Of a stretch of 64,000 nt of DNA, positions 61,534 to 64,000 are shown in pieces (the stretch's first letter is position 1; every line of letters begins with the position of its first letter). The translations under genes were made by a program, and so were the position numbers. A model generated the notes under the pieces. It saw only the letters and a list, made by a program, of their open reading frames with translations, did no database searches and was not told the DNA's origin. The DNA is taken from NCBI GenBank assembly GCA_945910005.1, contig CAMDTW010000130.1, positions 23,501 through 87,500 on the forward strand. The letters are read 5' to 3'. This stretch comes from Isoperla grammatica. Its lineage: Eukaryota; Arthropoda; Insecta; Plecoptera; Perlodidae.

Positions 61534-62440
61534 CGCGGAAAATTCTCACCCCTCCCAACATAATAATAAGAGTTCCTAGAAAAGGCCATTTTGGCAATAT
61601 TTTACTTGAACAGATCACCTCCATTATGTATTTGTGGGTTCTGTCTGTGTCGAGATTTCGATTTGTGCGGTCGGATGTTGTGAGTGCTATTGCTGAGTGT
61701 TTAAATATGAATTCAGTGCAACACATTTTTAGTTTAATTGAAAATCAGTTACCATTTAGTGTTAAGTTAGAAATTAAAACCCAAGGACGGCCTAATCTAA
61801 TCCACTGTTAAGACATCCAACAAACTGATAATAGTTGAGTAATAAGTACATTGACTCCTTATTAAATGTCTCGTGTAATTGAAAGTTGTGTACTTGTGTT
61901 TCACAAGTAACATGTGCCCCTCCCGGACAATGGCCCACGAGCCGCAACTGATGGTGAGCATTCCAAAGGAACATCAATATATTAAATTTAAAACACATAA
62001 TTATTAGGTAAGCTTCAATTTGTACTCAATATAGGGTAAACACTATTAAAATGAAAGTAGGGCATGAATATTGGCCCTACCTTCTTGAAAGCCCTCATGG
62101 ACAGCGGTAAACCCCCTGCCCGTATTATGACAGGTCGGTTGGTCCTCGCTATCATAATCTGCACAGAGCGTTTGAAACTAGGTGTAGTTCCGACCCAGTT
62201 TAAGAACCTAGAATTTGAGATTAACAATTTGTTTAGGTTAAGAACACACACAACTTTAGAATTAAAGAATTTCGACCAAGATAAGACATTTTATGGAGCT
62301 CTTTGATAAATCCACTTCACTTCCTTATATAAACTTGTAGTTTTGTACAGGGCGCGAAATACTATCCTGTCCATTTTGATGTGATTTTTAATTGCCACAT
62401 TGATTAAAAAAGACAGGACGTTTGACGCTGAATGAAACTG
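61534..62440. other. Intergenic sequence without recognised features
   Basis: A 118-codon plus frame (61,455-61,811) and shorter ones are present, but none shows a known domain, signal peptide or conserved paralogue in this window. I do not call a gene. Confidence 0.5.
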
Positions 62441-64000
62441 CCTCAACAATGGAAGCAGTTTTCAAAGCATTTATTACAGAAGCCGGACGTAAGATAGCAA
62501 CAATATACACGGACCAGTAGTGTCACACGGGAAGCCAATTCAATATTTGACTGTACGTAGGTTGCGTGTGTGATCACATTATGGGATCTAATGACTAATA
62601 AATAAAGAATGTATTTTTTCGATGTGGAAGGTCAAAAATTGTATTATTCCAACAGTCAATGGTGTTCTAATAGCTGTTGTTTATTTCTCTTCCTGGCACA
62701 CCGACATGTCGCATACCGATTATCAAACGTATTGCTTCGTTTGTCCTTCGCTTAAAAGTTCTTTCAGTAGCGAACTATATTCTCTCCAACTCGTTTTACA
62801 TATGAAGTTTCTTTATTGTACGTAATTTAATAATATGTATTTCGCCAAATATGGCTCTCTTTTTTACCTTATCTACAATAATTATAATAATTGAACACTC
62901 TCCACGTTAACATTATTGCCTGTTCTAAGCAGAGGCTATAGCTAACTTTATGCAAACTTCCATATATATAGTCAAAACAATGTACCGTAAGAAGGTACCT
63001 CAACCACCACAAATTTTAGTTAAGTTTGTTTTGTAGATGCAGATTTAAAAAGGCCTCTAGAAATCGATTCCGCTAAACATATGTTAAGTACAAGCAGGAG
63101 ACAGGTATAGTAGTCCCAACGAAAGTATTCGCATACCAATCTCAAGTCATTGTCTACTGCCCCTTTTAACCGCGCAAATTGAAGGAAAATCAACAGATAC
63201 CTGGCGTTCTTTCAAACCCCGTAAATGCATGATTCGACTAGTCGAGTGCACAGGCGGTTTGGCCACACCCACCGTTACAGGTAAGTGGTAACCAACGGAA
63301 GGTCTTAAATTATTCCCGATGGAGCTGTTAATATTAGATGGTAGGAATTAGCGAAGTAGAAAATTAAGTTGTCATCTTAGACTTGGCTGTGTCGTAACTC
63401 GTAAGCATCAGAATACTCTGTTGAGGCAACTTTATTAAAAGTTTCATATTGCCTAGGGGAAACTCTATGTGTGCATTAAGACTGGGGGATCACCAGTGAC
63501 CGGACAGTGTAAGGGTTAGACATCAGTACTTGGAAGTCAAAGGTCATATCTCAAACAACATCAATAATTGGTAATTAACAGCTCAAATTTGAATAAAATA
63601 GAAAACATTTTTTAAGTGTGCACCAATAATATAATAATATATAATATCACATAAAACATAATAAATAATACAATAATATAATATAAAATAATATAATAAT
63701 ATAAATAATAAGTGTGCTTTATATTGATATTACCCATGCCGCTTGCAGAGAACAATGTTGTGACAACATTATATGGTGCTAATAATTTTAAAAACAAATT
63801 TATATTCTTGTATAGAAAGTAGTAAAAAATAACATTTATTACTGATATTGTCAGGGGTACTACCAGGAAATTGATTACAGATACTTACAGACTTTAATCT
63901 GACAATTACATTTAACTTTGACCTTGATCAAGATCTTGATCGGTGGCCTATTATGTATTAACTGGACGTGCAGATAAATATCGGCCCTGGGACGAACAAA
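62441..64000 (+). repeat. Segmental duplication, copy B, running off the window
   Basis: It aligns with 27,512-29,760 and then, without the LINE, with 37,473-37,512 upstream of the lectin gene. It starts with the same CCTCAACAATG at which copy A leaves the satellite. It has a single minisatellite unit (63,448-63,480) and an AT-rich tract (63,625-63,715). The last 40 bases (GGACGTGCAG, TATCGGCCCTGGGACGAAC) match the lectin upstream region. The equivalent of the lectin ATG would fall about 140 bp beyond the window. Confidence 0.88.

Noticed and set aside
61455..61811. 118-codon plus-strand frame as a host gene
   Set aside because: It overlaps the right arm of the long inverted repeat, has no recognisable domain, and no matching frame is evident in the other arm.

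Overview
Window type. This is animal nuclear DNA, probably from a marine invertebrate. There are no bacterial-style operons. I see one spliced secreted-protein gene with GT/AG introns, several retrotransposons of animal type (two Ty3/gypsy-class elements, one internally deleted LTR element, a Penelope-like element with a GIY-YIG domain, a LINE tail, a tRNA-derived SINE), many small terminal-inverted-repeat elements, and a very large satellite array. I cannot name the species. Abundant TAGGCCTA words and a Mag/SURL-like gypsy element fit echinoderms, molluscs and other marine invertebrates equally well.

Layout. (1) 1-27,525: an uninterrupted head-to-tail array of a 53-bp unit, about 517 copies, with sequence subfamilies and nested higher-order repeats (2,405 bp = 45 units, duplicated; 4,822 bp = 91 units, duplicated, with a third related block near the left side). 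The left edge lies outside the window. (2) 27,512-29,760: a non-coding block that is a paralogue of 62,441-64,000. It carries a 39-42-bp minisatellite that is a single unit in the other copy. (3) 29,761-37,475: a 5'-truncated LINE, into which a complete 6.7-kb gypsy element (minus strand) and a pogo-like MITE have inserted. The paralogue at 63,960 is the empty site. (4) 37,560-45,142: a six-exon gene, plus strand, for a predicted secreted 593-residue protein: signal peptide, Sushi/CCP-like domain, Ser-Gly/Thr mucin-like stalk, C-type-lectin-like domain. Its introns hold a TTTA microsatellite, a decayed Penelope-like element, a 150-bp hairpin and a 0.7-kb MITE. (5) 45,160-48,720: two AT-rich minisatellites in opposite orientation around an internally deleted LTR element. 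(6) 48,885-53,030: a SINE, then a broken gene of a repetitive family with an HAFTGCD-type motif, in a region dotted with a short recurring GTCC motif. (7) 53,038-59,586: a Mag-like gypsy element with a 5-bp target duplication, one in-frame stop in its single gag-pol frame, and two nested MITEs. (8) 59,738-61,533: a long imperfect inverted repeat. (9) 62,441-64,000: the second copy of the lectin-gene upstream block. The window stops about 140 bp before the position where a second lectin gene would start.

Interpretation. The only host gene I can support is the Sushi-mucin-lectin gene. The paralogous upstream blocks suggest that it belongs to a tandemly duplicated family, with the satellite abutting one copy of the duplication unit. 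Everything else recognisable is repeat or transposon. Both full-length LTR elements have nearly identical LTRs and intact target duplications, so they inserted recently.
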